From a virus: 39,767 nucleotides of DNA. The stretch lies in the IMG/VR virus record IMGVR_UViG_3300048837_001147, positions 1 through 39,767 of that record. One strand, written 5' to 3'. Positions 21,398 to 29,024 of the stretch are shown here, piece after piece (position 1 is the first letter of the stretch; each line of letters starts with the position of its first letter). The position numbers and the translations under genes were made by a program. A model generated the notes under the pieces. It saw only the letters and a program-made list of their open reading frames with translations, was not told the origin of the DNA and made no database searches.

Positions 21398-22398
21398 GCG
21401 GCCTGCCGCCGGAGTTCTGGGATCAGGAGCGGCAGCGCCTGGTGGCGGTGATCGCGCCGCACCTGAGGCGAGCAGCTCTGGCGGGCGTGGGGGCGGTTGA
21501 CTTGGGCGTCAACTTCGAGCTGGCGAACGCCGCCGCGGCGGATTGGGCCGCGCAGTACACCGACGATATTCTGCACACCCTGAACACCACCAGTCAGAAC
21601 CTGGTGGGCGCGGCTCTGGCCGATTGGAGCCGCCAGCCAGGGGCCACGATGGGCGACCTCAAGGCGCGCCTGGCTCCGGCATTCTCGCCCCAGCGCGCCG
21701 ACCTGATCGCCGTGACCGAAGTTACTCGCGCCTACGCCAACGGCAATAAGGCGGCCTTCGCCCAGGCTGGGTTCACCGAGTGGCGCTGGCACACCAACCG
21801 CGACGACCTAGTGTGTCCGATCTGCGGCGGCTTGAACGGCAAGATCGTGAAGATCGGGCAGCCGTTCGGGACGTGGCGGGGTAAGGCGCTTACCGAGCCG
21901 CCCGCTCATCCCGGCTGCCGCTGCTGGGTGACGCCGGTGGGCCGTCCTGCGCCGCCGGTAAATGTCCCCCAGGCGTTGGGGGCAGATGCTGATCGGAAGG
22001 CTGTTCAGCGTGCCCGGAGACACAACGAGCTGGCCCAACTCTCTCGTGGAGAACTGCAAGCACTAGTCGCTAAGGTTCGATTAAGTAACCCTCTTCCTGC
22101 GATCAAACAGCACCTCATAAAGCATGGCAAAAGTCTTGATGTCGCGACAGAGGCTGAGTTACAAGCTTTGTTGGTCGAACACCTCAACAGTCCTAGTCTA
22201 CTGTTCCTCACTAACACGGATCAGAAGGGTATTAAGAGATGGTTCACAATTGACCCTACCAAAGAGCGGGTTGCGATTTATAATGAGGTAGAACAACGGC
22301 ATTACACTTTGTTTCATCCGATCCCATTCGGGAAATATGTTGAAGCTATCGAGCAGTTCGCGGTATCTGTGGATGAGCAAGAATTGCGGCTTAAATAA
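21394..22398 (+). CDS. MuF-type minor head protein with C-terminal toxin-like domain
   Basis: The protein is 334 aa from GTG 21394. Residues 1-185 are a MuF/SPP1 gp7-type domain: 'ADLIAVTEVTRAYANGNKAAFAQAG' and the zinc-binding set Cys141, Cys144, His172, Cys175 and Cys177 (DLVCPICGGLNGK ... HPGCRCW). Residues about 200-334 are an added domain: 'HLIKHGKSLDVATEAELQALLVEHLNSPSLLF', 'KRWFTIDPTKERVAIYNEV', 'YTLFHPI'. This is the size and layout of RelE/BECR-fold nuclease toxins fused to MuF proteins in prophages. Its DNA is visibly less G+C-rich than the MuF part, which suggests separate acquisition. A putative immunity gene follows after 1 nt. MuF proteins are packaged in the head, so the toxin could be delivered with the DNA. 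Confidence 0.82.
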   Translation: MSGLPPEFWDQERQRLVAVIAPHLRRAALAGVGAVDLGVNFELANAAAADWAAQYTDDILHTLNTTSQNLVGAALADWSRQPGATMGDLKARLAPAFSPQRADLIAVTEVTRAYANGNKAAFAQAGFTEWRWHTNRDDLVCPICGGLNGKIVKIGQPFGTWRGKALTEPPAHPGCRCWVTPVGRPAPPVNVPQALGADADRKAVQRARRHNELAQLSRGELQALVAKVRLSNPLPAIKQHLIKHGKSLDVATEAELQALLVEHLNSPSLLFLTNTDQKGIKRWFTIDPTKERVAIYNEVEQRHYTLFHPIPFGKYVEAIEQFAVSVDEQELRLK

Positions 22399-22399
22399 C

Positions 22400-22723
22400 A
22401 TGGCAGACTTACAAGAGAAGATCGAAACCTATCAATTCTGGGTAGATGATCTCGGAGGAGATGATCTCTTTTCCGATGTATTTGGGACGTTGTATCAGCG
22501 CGACGATCTTGCCATTCTCTGGGAAGCGCTCACACCAGCACAACGGATCGAGGTTGAGCAGATTGATGAAGTCTTGATCTCCAAGCATGAACTACTGGCA
22601 GAAGTCTTACCAATGGGCACAGCAGATAACCCAGAACGTCGCGCCAAAGGTTACTGGTGGTGGTTCCTCGACGAAGGCCCGCAGGTGCGCGAGCAAATCG
22701 GGCGGGCGCGGGAAAATGGCTGA
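22400..22723 (+). CDS. Putative immunity protein for the MuF-linked toxin
   Basis: The protein is 107 aa from ATG 22400, directly after the toxin stop (22396-22398). It is acidic (FWVDDLGGDDLFSDVFG...) and mostly helical, the usual character of immunity proteins. Its DNA shares the lower G+C of the toxin domain. There is no good Shine-Dalgarno sequence, so translation is probably coupled to the toxin gene. A longer reading from 22337 would overlap the MuF gene and has no better start. The assignment rests on position and composition; no family was recognised. Confidence 0.6.
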   Translation: MADLQEKIETYQFWVDDLGGDDLFSDVFGTLYQRDDLAILWEALTPAQRIEVEQIDEVLISKHELLAEVLPMGTADNPERRAKGYWWWFLDEGPQVREQIGRARENG

Positions 22724-23210
22724 GGCCGCGCCGCCCCCCGCCGCAACGGAGTTGGCCCTCGAAGAGATGCGCCGGGCTTCCCAGGCATACAGCCAGGCGG
22801 CGGATCAACTGGATCAGAAGTTCAGTACCCTATTTGCAGGCGCGAGCCTCGTCGTTGGCCTATTCGCTGTCTTGCAGCTCACCCTGATCCAGCCGGGGCA
22901 AGTGTGGCTGTATCAGGTGGGCGTGGTCGCTCTCGTGCTGGCGTATGCGACGATGATCGGGGTGGCGCTCCTGGGATTTAACCCCAAGGTCTATCGCACC
23001 GTGGTCAAAGCGGATTGGGAAATTCTCAATCAGGGCTTTTTCACCGCGACCGACCAGGCCGCCATGCTGACCCTGATTAGCAGTTACGTGGAAGAGATCG
23101 GCGTCAGTCGGGAGATCAACCGCCGCAAAGCGACCCAAGTGCGTTGGGCGACCGGGTTGCTGGCGGCGATCATCTCACTGCTGCTGGTACTCAGCCTCCT
23201 GCCGCGATGA
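22716..23210 (+). CDS. Membrane protein resembling Pycsar/SLATT-type effectors
   Basis: The protein is 164 aa from ATG 22716, overlapping the immunity gene by 8 nt (ATGGCTGA). Hydrophobic helices lie at about 43-62 (LFAGASLVVGLFAVLQLTL), 68-90 and 142-162. The pattern of D-Q-K-F-S-T-L-F-A-G before helix 1, a soluble helical loop, then a basic NRRKATQVRW before the last helix, is like small membrane effectors of bacterial defence systems (PycTM/SLATT groups). The link is structural impression only. It could equally be part of the immunity function or a superinfection-exclusion protein. Confidence 0.6.
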   Translation: MAEAAPPPAATELALEEMRRASQAYSQAADQLDQKFSTLFAGASLVVGLFAVLQLTLIQPGQVWLYQVGVVALVLAYATMIGVALLGFNPKVYRTVVKADWEILNQGFFTATDQAAMLTLISSYVEEIGVSREINRRKATQVRWATGLLAAIISLLLVLSLLPR

Positions 23211-23356
23211 ACGCCCCCAAGCCACACCCGACGCCCGCACCCAGTCGGGAAGTGCCATTGCCGCCCCAACCTGGCCCAAGGGTCGTACCACCACCAAAAG
23301 AACCGATCCCGCGCCCAACACCATTGACAGGTGATCCGCTCCATAAAGGGGTATAA
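23207..23356 (+). CDS. Proline-rich small protein
   Basis: The protein is 49 aa starting in the ATGA overlap with the previous stop. Nearly one third is proline (PKPHPTPAPSREVPLPPQPGP...), so it is disordered. The tight junction favours translation, but low complexity means it could be spurious. If it is not real, the gap without a gene runs from 23211 to 23607. Confidence 0.4.
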   Translation: MNAPKPHPTPAPSREVPLPPQPGPRVVPPPKEPIPRPTPLTGDPLHKGV

Positions 23357-23357
23357 T

Positions 23358-23593
23358 CAGCGCAAGCACGCTTAGTTTCCCCCTCGTGGGGGGTGAACCG
23401 CACACAACCGCATAGTTTGCAGGCTGGAAGTCTGCGCTTCCCAGGATAGCCCATAGGTCGAACGAGAGGCCGAGGATCTCGGTATAGGTTCGGCGGCGGC
23501 GAAAAGGGGCAGCGCAGGAGCAAACGCAAGAGGCGAGGCATCGCGGCGTTTGGAAGGCACAGGATAGCCCTGTGTTTTTCAGACGCCGTTTTT
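23358..23593 (+). ncRNA. Candidate structured RNA / untranslated leader in the head operon
   Basis: No plausible gene fits here. Several stems are visible: CCCCC-TCGT-GGGGG (from 23389), GGAAG-N6-CTTCC (23425-23440), CGAAC...GTTCG (from 23459) enclosing CCGAG-GAT-CTCGG, and the long terminator hairpin at the end. CAGGATAGCCC occurs twice (23442-23452 and 23560-23570). A perfect TATAAT (23352-23357) lies just upstream, though TTGACA (23324-23329) is 22 nt from it, too far for a normal promoter. It may be a separate small RNA or a control element for the connector-capsid genes. Confidence 0.45.
23544..23593 (+). terminator. Very long hairpin with T-run
   Basis: Bases 23544-23563 pair with 23569-23588 to give about 20 continuous base pairs, including a few G-T pairs, closed by an ATAGC loop. 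TTTTT (23589-23593) follows. The inner stem CACAGG/CCTGTG is also followed by TTTTT (23575-23579). It lies 15 nt before the next gene, so it would stop or attenuate transcription in the middle of the head operon. Confidence 0.85.
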
Positions 23594-23607
23594 GATTCGG
23601 AGCCGTG

Positions 23608-24237
23608 ATGAGACAGGAATTAGAGATCAAGGGATTTGACGAACTGCTTCAGGCGCTGCGCGATGCGCCCGAGCAGGCGCGTCCCCTGGTTGAAGCCGCC
23701 TTGCAGGACAGCCTGGCCCTGCTGCACGAACGCCTGGCGAGCTACCCCCCGGCGAGCGCGGCCAACCGACCGGGACGCACCCGCATCGTCAAGCGCAGTG
23801 GGCAGGTGCGCGAAGTCCCACAGGGCTACTACGAGCGCGGCCGCGGCTGGTGGTATCCGGTGATGCGCGCCCGCACCTTGGGCGAACGCCTGGGGGTGCG
23901 GCACGGCGCGCTCAGCGCCAATCAGGCCCGACGCCGCTATCAGGGCGGGAAGCCGCTAGGTGAGGTTGCTGGCTACAAGCTGCGCCCAGGCTCCGAACGC
24001 CTGGGGACGAAGTGGACGACCCGCGTCAGCGTGACCGAGTTTGGGGCGGTCGGCGAGATCGGCACCAACGTGAGCTACGCCGATTACGTCCAAGGGCGCA
24101 AGCAGCCCACCCTCTTTGGAATGCGCGGCTGGCAGACGCTCGATCAGGCCCTGGCGGCTAGCCAGGTCGAGATCGAGGCGGCTTTCGCCCAAGCCGCGGC
24201 GCAGTGGGCGGAAGAATTCAACACAGGAGGGGTCTAG
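23608..24237 (+). CDS. Minor head or connector-associated protein (gp10-like)
   Basis: The protein is 209 aa from ATG 23608 (GGAG five bases upstream); GTG 23605 is an alternative. The N-terminus 'ELEIKGFDELLQALRDAPEQARPLVEAALQDSLALL' matches HK97 gp10-type neck proteins, and the middle is extended by a basic segment. It usually acts in head-tail joining. Its place before the protease, rather than after the capsid gene, is less common. Confidence 0.7.
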   Translation: MRQELEIKGFDELLQALRDAPEQARPLVEAALQDSLALLHERLASYPPASAANRPGRTRIVKRSGQVREVPQGYYERGRGWWYPVMRARTLGERLGVRHGALSANQARRRYQGGKPLGEVAGYKLRPGSERLGTKWTTRVSVTEFGAVGEIGTNVSYADYVQGRKQPTLFGMRGWQTLDQALAASQVEIEAAFAQAAAQWAEEFNTGGV

Positions 24238-24240
24238 GGA

Positions 24241-25215
24241 ATGCAGCGTTTTGTGGCCTTTAGCAAGGTAGACCCGAGCGAGCGCTTTGTGTATGGCCGC
24301 GCCACTGACGAAACGCCCGACGTGGACGGCGATGTGGTGGACTACGAAGCCACCCGCCGCGCCGTGGCCGACTGGGCCGAGTGGCGCAACGTGCGTGAGA
24401 TGCACGGCGAGCGCGCCGTGGGCGTGGCCGAGGAGATCGAGCTGGACGACACGGCCAAGGCGCTCGCTATCGGGGTGCGGGTGGTGGATGACGCCGCCTG
24501 GGCCAAGGTCAAGGCCGGGGTCTACAAAGGGTTTTCGATTGGCGGGCAGGTGCGGACGCGCCGGCGCGAGGGCGATTACAGCCGCATCACCGAATATCAG
24601 TTGGCCGAGATTTCGCTGGTAGACCGTCCGGCGAACCCAGCGGCCAAGTTCACCTTAGTCAAGCGAGAGGGAGTACCAATGGACGAAGAAGAACGAGCCG
24701 AAGAAGTGGCGGCGGAAGAACAGGCCGCCGAAGAAGAAGTGGCCAAGGAAGAAACGCCGCTGGATCGGGAGGCTGTGACCGAGATCGTGCGCGTCCAGCT
24801 CATGGGGCTGCTTACCGAGCTGGGCCTGATCGACCCGGAGGGCGGCAAGCCTGAATCCGAGGCGGAACTGGCGCTGGCAGCCAAAGTGACCGAGCTGCGC
24901 AAAGCCCTCCGCAAGTTCGAGACCGAGCAGACCACGACCCTCGCCAAGCGCGCCGGCGACCTCAAGAAGCTGGCGGGCGATCTGGCGCAGGTAGTGGCGG
25001 CGGTCGAGGACTTCGATGAGCGCCTCACCAAGGCCGAGACCTTGGCGGCGGGAGCGGGGCCGGTGCTGCGCGAGCTGGGTAGTCTGGACAGCGGCGCGGG
25101 CCTCACCCAAGCCACCCTGAAAGCGGTCATTGACGAGTCGGACGATCCGCTCACCAAACAGTACCTCGGGCAGAAGCTGGCCGAGATGCAAATTCGGGCC
25201 ATCCACCAACGCTAA
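24241..25215 (+). CDS. Prohead protease fused to scaffold
   Basis: The protein is 324 aa. Residues 1-155 are an XkdF/prohead-protease-like domain (VYGRATDETPDVDGDVVDYEA, 'EMHGERAVGVAEEIELDD', 'KGFSIGGQVRTRRRE', 'ITEYQLAEISLVDRPANPAAKF'), including the His of EMHG and the Ser of KGFSIGG expected in this fold. Residues 160-324 are acidic and coiled-coil (DEEERAEEVAAEEQ ...), a scaffold. It shapes the prohead and is then removed. Confidence 0.85.
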   Translation: MQRFVAFSKVDPSERFVYGRATDETPDVDGDVVDYEATRRAVADWAEWRNVREMHGERAVGVAEEIELDDTAKALAIGVRVVDDAAWAKVKAGVYKGFSIGGQVRTRRREGDYSRITEYQLAEISLVDRPANPAAKFTLVKREGVPMDEEERAEEVAAEEQAAEEEVAKEETPLDREAVTEIVRVQLMGLLTELGLIDPEGGKPESEAELALAAKVTELRKALRKFETEQTTTLAKRAGDLKKLAGDLAQVVAAVEDFDERLTKAETLAAGAGPVLRELGSLDSGAGLTQATLKAVIDESDDPLTKQYLGQKLAEMQIRAIHQR

Positions 25216-25226
25216 GGAGTAGAGAA

Positions 25227-26723
25227 ATGCCTCAACTGATTTCCAACCTATCGGAACTGACCAGCGAGGCGGTGGCGGCTTTCCGCAAGGCGATTGCCCA
25301 GCCGCAGCCCGCCGACAAGCTGGCAAAGTCGATCACCCAGGCTACTGGCCTGACGGCCTACGATTTGCAGGCCCCCGCCAAGCAGCTCTTCCCGGTGCTG
25401 ACGCCGATCCGCAACAAAATCCCGCGCGTCTCCGGGCGCGGCGGCACCGCCACCAACTGGAAGGCTGTCACCGCCATCAACACCGCCTCGCTGCGCGGTT
25501 TCGTCCCCGAAGGCACTCGCAACGGACGTGTGGCGACTTCGGTGGTCGAGCGCAACGCCTCGTACAAGACCTACGGCCTGGAAGACAGCGTAACCTTCGA
25601 AGCCGAGCGCGCCGGCCAGGGCTTTGAGGACATCAAGGCCACCACTGCCCAGCGCCTGCTGTGGGCGACCATGATCGAGGAGGAGCTGCAAGACCTAGGC
25701 GGCAATGCTGGCCTGGCGCTCGGTACGCCCACCGCCCCCACCGTGACCGCGGTCAACGGCGGTGGGACGATTGCTGACGGAACCTACAACGTGATCGTGG
25801 TGGCACTCTCGCTCTTCGGCTTCCTGGCCAGTTCGCTGCCCACTGGGATCGTGGGTGCTGTGTCGGTGTCTACGGCCACCGGCAACGCCTTCAGCTACGG
25901 CGGCGGTTCGTCCAACAAATCCAGCGCCACCTCGACCGGCGAACTCGCCAACGGCGGCGATTTGATCCTGCGAGCCTCTACCCCGGTCGTGCGCGGCGCA
26001 GTGGCCTACGCCTGGTTCGTCGGAGCGGCGGGAAGTGAGCTGCTCCAAGCCATCACCACCATCAACAGCGTCGAGCTGAAGAGCCTGGTGACGACGGGCC
26101 GCCAGAACGCCAGCGCCATCACCGCCGACAACTCGCGCCACACCTACGGCTACGACGGCATCCTGTATCAGGCGTGGGCCGACGGCTCGAATGCCTACAT
26201 CCACAGTCTGGCCACCGGTACGGCCGGCGCGGGGACGCCGCTCTCGACCGACAACGCCGGGGGCATCGTCGAGATCGACGCCATGCTCGAGGCGATGTGG
26301 AGCGGCTACAAGCTCTCGCCGACCACGATCTACGTCAACGCCCAGGAAGCCAAGAACATCACCAAGCTGCTCTTGGGCGGGTCGGGCGTCAACTACAACC
26401 TGAATATGGCCCCCGGCTCCGAGTTCACCGCCGGGGCGATTGTGGCCCGCTATCTCAACAAGTTCTCGATGGGCGGCGGTCAGGTTATCCCGATCCAGAT
26501 TCACCCCTACCTGCCCGCTGGGACGCTGACGGCGCTTACCGAGCAGCTCCCTTACCCCGTGACCAACATCCCGAACGTGATGGAGAAGATCCTGCGTCAG
26601 GACTACTACCAGATCGAGTGGCCGCTGCGTGAGCGCGCCTACGAAACCGGCGTCTACGCCGACGGCGTGCTGGCCCACTACTTCCCGCCCTCGATTGGGA
26701 TCATCTCCAACATCGGCGGTTAG
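25227..26723 (+). CDS. Major capsid protein with inserted domain
   Basis: The protein is 498 aa, preceded by AAGGAGT. The N-arm and core (LFPVLTPIRNKIPRVSGRGGTATNWKAVTAINTASLRGFVPEGTRNG ... SYKTYGLEDSVTFEAERAG) and the C-terminal part (EIDAMLEAMWSGYKLSPTTIYVNAQEAKNI ... YYQIEWPLRERAYETGVYADGVLAHYFP) are HK97-fold. Between about 170 and 300 is a Gly/Ser/Thr-rich beta domain (APTVTAVNGGGTIADGTYNVIVVA ... AYAWFVGAAGSELLQAITT), probably Ig-like and surface-exposed. It could replace a separate decoration protein. Confidence 0.9.
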   Translation: MPQLISNLSELTSEAVAAFRKAIAQPQPADKLAKSITQATGLTAYDLQAPAKQLFPVLTPIRNKIPRVSGRGGTATNWKAVTAINTASLRGFVPEGTRNGRVATSVVERNASYKTYGLEDSVTFEAERAGQGFEDIKATTAQRLLWATMIEEELQDLGGNAGLALGTPTAPTVTAVNGGGTIADGTYNVIVVALSLFGFLASSLPTGIVGAVSVSTATGNAFSYGGGSSNKSSATSTGELANGGDLILRASTPVVRGAVAYAWFVGAAGSELLQAITTINSVELKSLVTTGRQNASAITADNSRHTYGYDGILYQAWADGSNAYIHSLATGTAGAGTPLSTDNAGGIVEIDAMLEAMWSGYKLSPTTIYVNAQEAKNITKLLLGGSGVNYNLNMAPGSEFTAGAIVARYLNKFSMGGGQVIPIQIHPYLPAGTLTALTEQLPYPVTNIPNVMEKILRQDYYQIEWPLRERAYETGVYADGVLAHYFPPSIGIISNIGG

Positions 26724-26748
26724 GAAACCGCTCGGGTAGGACTGCGAG

Positions 26749-26786
26749 CCGGGTGGCTTGGGGATGCCTCTCTGAGCCGCCCGGCC
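26749..26786 (+). terminator. GC-rich hairpin after the capsid gene
   Basis: GCCGGGTGGCT (26749-26759) pairs with AGCCGCCCGGC (26776-26786), 11 bp with one G-T pair. No T-run follows. It probably protects the abundant capsid mRNA or attenuates downstream transcription. Confidence 0.55.
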
Positions 26787-26801
26787 TCCAAGGAGGCTGA
26801 G

Positions 26802-27008
26802 ATGGCAAAGGCAAAAACGAAACTTGATCCGAACCTGCGGCGCTTCGCCGCACCCGGCTTGAGCGTGATCTGTCACGGTCAGGAATGTTACCCGGTGGAC
26901 GCCCGCGGCGAGATCGATCTACCGCGCGGCGCGACCTGGTACGCCGACTTGGTGGCCGCCGGGGAGCTGGTCCCCGTCGAGGACAACCCGGACGACTCCG
27001 AGGCTTAG
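26802..27008 (+). CDS. Hypothetical head protein
   Basis: The protein is 68 aa with AAGGAGG upstream. It is mainly beta (GLSVICHGQECYPVDARGEIDLPRG) with an acidic tail. Short proteins of this kind between capsid and connector genes resemble small head-completion proteins. No firm family. Confidence 0.65.
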   Translation: MAKAKTKLDPNLRRFAAPGLSVICHGQECYPVDARGEIDLPRGATWYADLVAAGELVPVEDNPDDSEA

Positions 27009-27010
27009 GG

Positions 27011-27592
27011 GTGGACTACACCACCCTGGCGCTTGTCAAGGCAGCCATTGGGGCGAGCGAGACGAGCGAAGACGAGACCCTGGCCCGCCTCATCACAGCG
27101 GCCAGCCGCGCCGTAGATCGCTTCTGCGCCGCGCCCGATGACTACTTCCAGCGCGCCGAAGTGCGCGCCGAAGTCGGGCGCGCCCTGGTGGACTCTGCCG
27201 GGCGACTGCGCTTCTGGCCGCGCAAACCCCAAGTGTGGGCGGTGAGCGCCCTGGCCTACCGGGGCTACCCGGCGCAGGGCTGGATCGGTCTGGATACCGG
27301 GCTGATAACCTGGCGCCGCTGCGAAGTGACCGCTTGGGTGGGGATAAGCGGACGTGAGCCGCTCGAAGTCCGCTGCGACTACGACGGCGGCCTGGCGACG
27401 GATGTGACCGGCCTGCCCGCCGATTTGGTGGAGGCGGTCACGGTGCTGGCGGCGCGCTGGTACAACGAGAGCAAGGCTGGGCTGAGCGACGTGATCGGCG
27501 TCTCCGAGCTGGGGACGGTCTTCTTCTCGAAGGCGCTGCCCCAGCGGGTGGTCAAGCTCTTGGAGCCATATCAGCGAAGTGTGCCATGCTGA
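27011..27592 (+). CDS. Head-tail connector (gp6-like)
   Basis: The protein is 193 aa from GTG 27011. The N-terminus 'YTTLALVKAAIGASETSEDETLARLITAASRAVDRFC' matches phage head-tail connector proteins. A beta domain follows, then 'LPADLVEAVTVLAARWYNESKAGLSDVI...VVKLLEPYQR', typical of the C-terminus of these ring proteins. It attaches to the portal. Confidence 0.82.
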   Translation: MDYTTLALVKAAIGASETSEDETLARLITAASRAVDRFCAAPDDYFQRAEVRAEVGRALVDSAGRLRFWPRKPQVWAVSALAYRGYPAQGWIGLDTGLITWRRCEVTAWVGISGREPLEVRCDYDGGLATDVTGLPADLVEAVTVLAARWYNESKAGLSDVIGVSELGTVFFSKALPQRVVKLLEPYQRSVPC

Positions 27593-28056
27593 CGGTGGGG
27601 GCGCTGAAGGAACGCCTGGCGCAGATCGGGCGCACGGTGGTCGGGGTCAAGCGCGCCTATGCCTATGCCCCCAAGAGCCTGGCCGGGAGCGACTTACCGG
27701 CGCTGCTGGTGTTCACCGGCCCAGGCGGAGGCCAACTGGCCGCGTCCGACACCTACCTGGACGAGCGCGGCTACCTGCTGCGCCTGATCGTGCGCCCGGT
27801 ACAGAGCGGGGTGGACGGCGAGGCCGAGCGGGCCTGCGAGCCGTTCTTCGAGCCGTTCCGCACCGCGCTGCTATCCCACGCTGGGCTGGGGTTGGGGCTG
27901 CCGGACGCCGGGCCGCTGCCGGGGGTGCTGGGGGTGCGTTATGACGGCGACAGCGGCACAGCCGTTTTCGTCTACGCCGGGCAGGAATACGTCGGGATCG
28001 AGTTTCGGGTGAGCGTGACGCAGATGGTGGAGGTGAACTATGCCGCGTACGAGTGA
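27586..28056 (+). CDS. Tail-completion / connector protein
   Basis: The protein is 156 aa, overlapping the connector by 7 nt. Alpha/beta with segments 'SDLPALLVFTGPGG' and 'ERGYLLRLIVRPV', and a C-terminal beta stretch (YVGIEFRVSVTQMVEVNYAAYE). Position and size fit a tail terminator or neck protein. The family match is not firm. Confidence 0.65.
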   Translation: MLTVGALKERLAQIGRTVVGVKRAYAYAPKSLAGSDLPALLVFTGPGGGQLAASDTYLDERGYLLRLIVRPVQSGVDGEAERACEPFFEPFRTALLSHAGLGLGLPDAGPLPGVLGVRYDGDSGTAVFVYAGQEYVGIEFRVSVTQMVEVNYAAYE

Positions 28057-28237
28057 ACAGGTGGCCTGCCCAGTGGCGGGCTGCAAGCGTAAACTGACTT
28101 GGGAGGCGGGGACAGCGGGCAAGCTGGTGGCGCGCTGCACCTGCGACCAACATCCGGGGCGGGCGGTGATCGAGACCGATGCGCCGCAGCCAGAGCCAAA
28201 GAAGATGCAAGAGGTGAAGCATGAACACGATGGGTAA
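28040..28237 (+). CDS. Small zinc-ribbon protein
   Basis: The protein is 65 aa, overlapping both neighbours by 17 nt. Cysteines in ACPVAGCKRKL and RCTCDQH form a zinc ribbon; the tail is charged. Placed between neck and tube genes. Function unknown. Confidence 0.65.
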   Translation: MPRTSEQVACPVAGCKRKLTWEAGTAGKLVARCTCDQHPGRAVIETDAPQPEPKKMQEVKHEHDG

Positions 28238-29024
28238 TCAATTGGCGGTGGGGCTGCGCTACGGCGTAGCCTTCGCCTTGAACGCGGCCGGCCGTCCGGC
28301 GGCGACCGGGGCGACGGCCTATACCGGGGTGGAGTTCGTCGGGGCTAAGGCGTTCACCCTGAACGTGCCGGAGCCGCGGCGCATCGCCCATGTGGGCGAC
28401 GACCGGGTGCTGGCGGTGGACTATCTGCCGCCGACCGAGCCGGTGACGGGCGAAATCCGCACCGCCCGCGGCAGCCTGGAACTGGACGCCCTCCTGTCAG
28501 GGGCTAAGGTGGGGGCGCTCGGCGAGGCCAGCTATCTGGCGCGAGCCAGCGACCGCCAGGGCAGCGAGCCGCAGGTGGGGCTGCTGCTCTACCAGCAGTC
28601 GCTGGAGGCCGCCTCGCGCCTGCGCCGCTGGCGCGTGATCGTGATCCCGGCCACCCGCTGCATCCCGATGCCCGCGGGGATGGAGGAGGCCGCCGCCGAG
28701 TTTCGCTACAGCCTGGCGCCCAGCCCGAGCCAGACCCACTTGTGGGGCGCGCCGCTCTCGCTGGCGACTGACGGGGCCACCGAAGCGGCCTATCTGGAGC
28801 TGATGACCGAGGGTAAGCCCAAGCTGGTGGCCTTCAAGGCCGATGGGACGGCGGTGCTGTTCAGCTTCCCGACCGGCGCGCCGGCGCTGGATGTAGGCAA
28901 GATCACCGTCTGGAAGAACGGGACGGTCGTCTCCGCCGGCGTCACCAAGGCCGTCACTGGCCTGACCTTCGCCACCGCCCCGACCAGCGGCGACGAGATC
29001 GTGGCCTTCTACGAGACGGCCTAA
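28221..29024 (+). CDS. Major tail (tube) protein
   Basis: The protein is 267 aa. Mostly beta, with the tube-like N-terminal segment (NQLAVGLRYGVAFALNAAGRP) and an Ig-like C-terminal part (KITVWKNGTVVSAGVTKAVTGLTFATAPTSGDEIVAFYE). Its position directly before the frameshifted chaperone and tape measure identifies it. GAGGTG lies just before the start, and its stop shares bases with the next start. Confidence 0.82.
   Translation: MNTMGNQLAVGLRYGVAFALNAAGRPAATGATAYTGVEFVGAKAFTLNVPEPRRIAHVGDDRVLAVDYLPPTEPVTGEIRTARGSLELDALLSGAKVGALGEASYLARASDRQGSEPQVGLLLYQQSLEAASRLRRWRVIVIPATRCIPMPAGMEEAAAEFRYSLAPSPSQTHLWGAPLSLATDGATEAAYLELMTEGKPKLVAFKADGTAVLFSFPTGAPALDVGKITVWKNGTVVSAGVTKAVTGLTFATAPTSGDEIVAFYETA

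Noticed and set aside
23324-23357. Consensus promoter TTGACA...TATAAT before the structured region
   Set aside because: Both boxes are perfect, but the spacer is 22 nt, too long for sigma70; the -10 alone was mentioned with the RNA candidate.
25695-26876. 393-aa ORF on the minus strand opposite the capsid gene
   Set aside because: A compositional shadow of the capsid gene; no motif.
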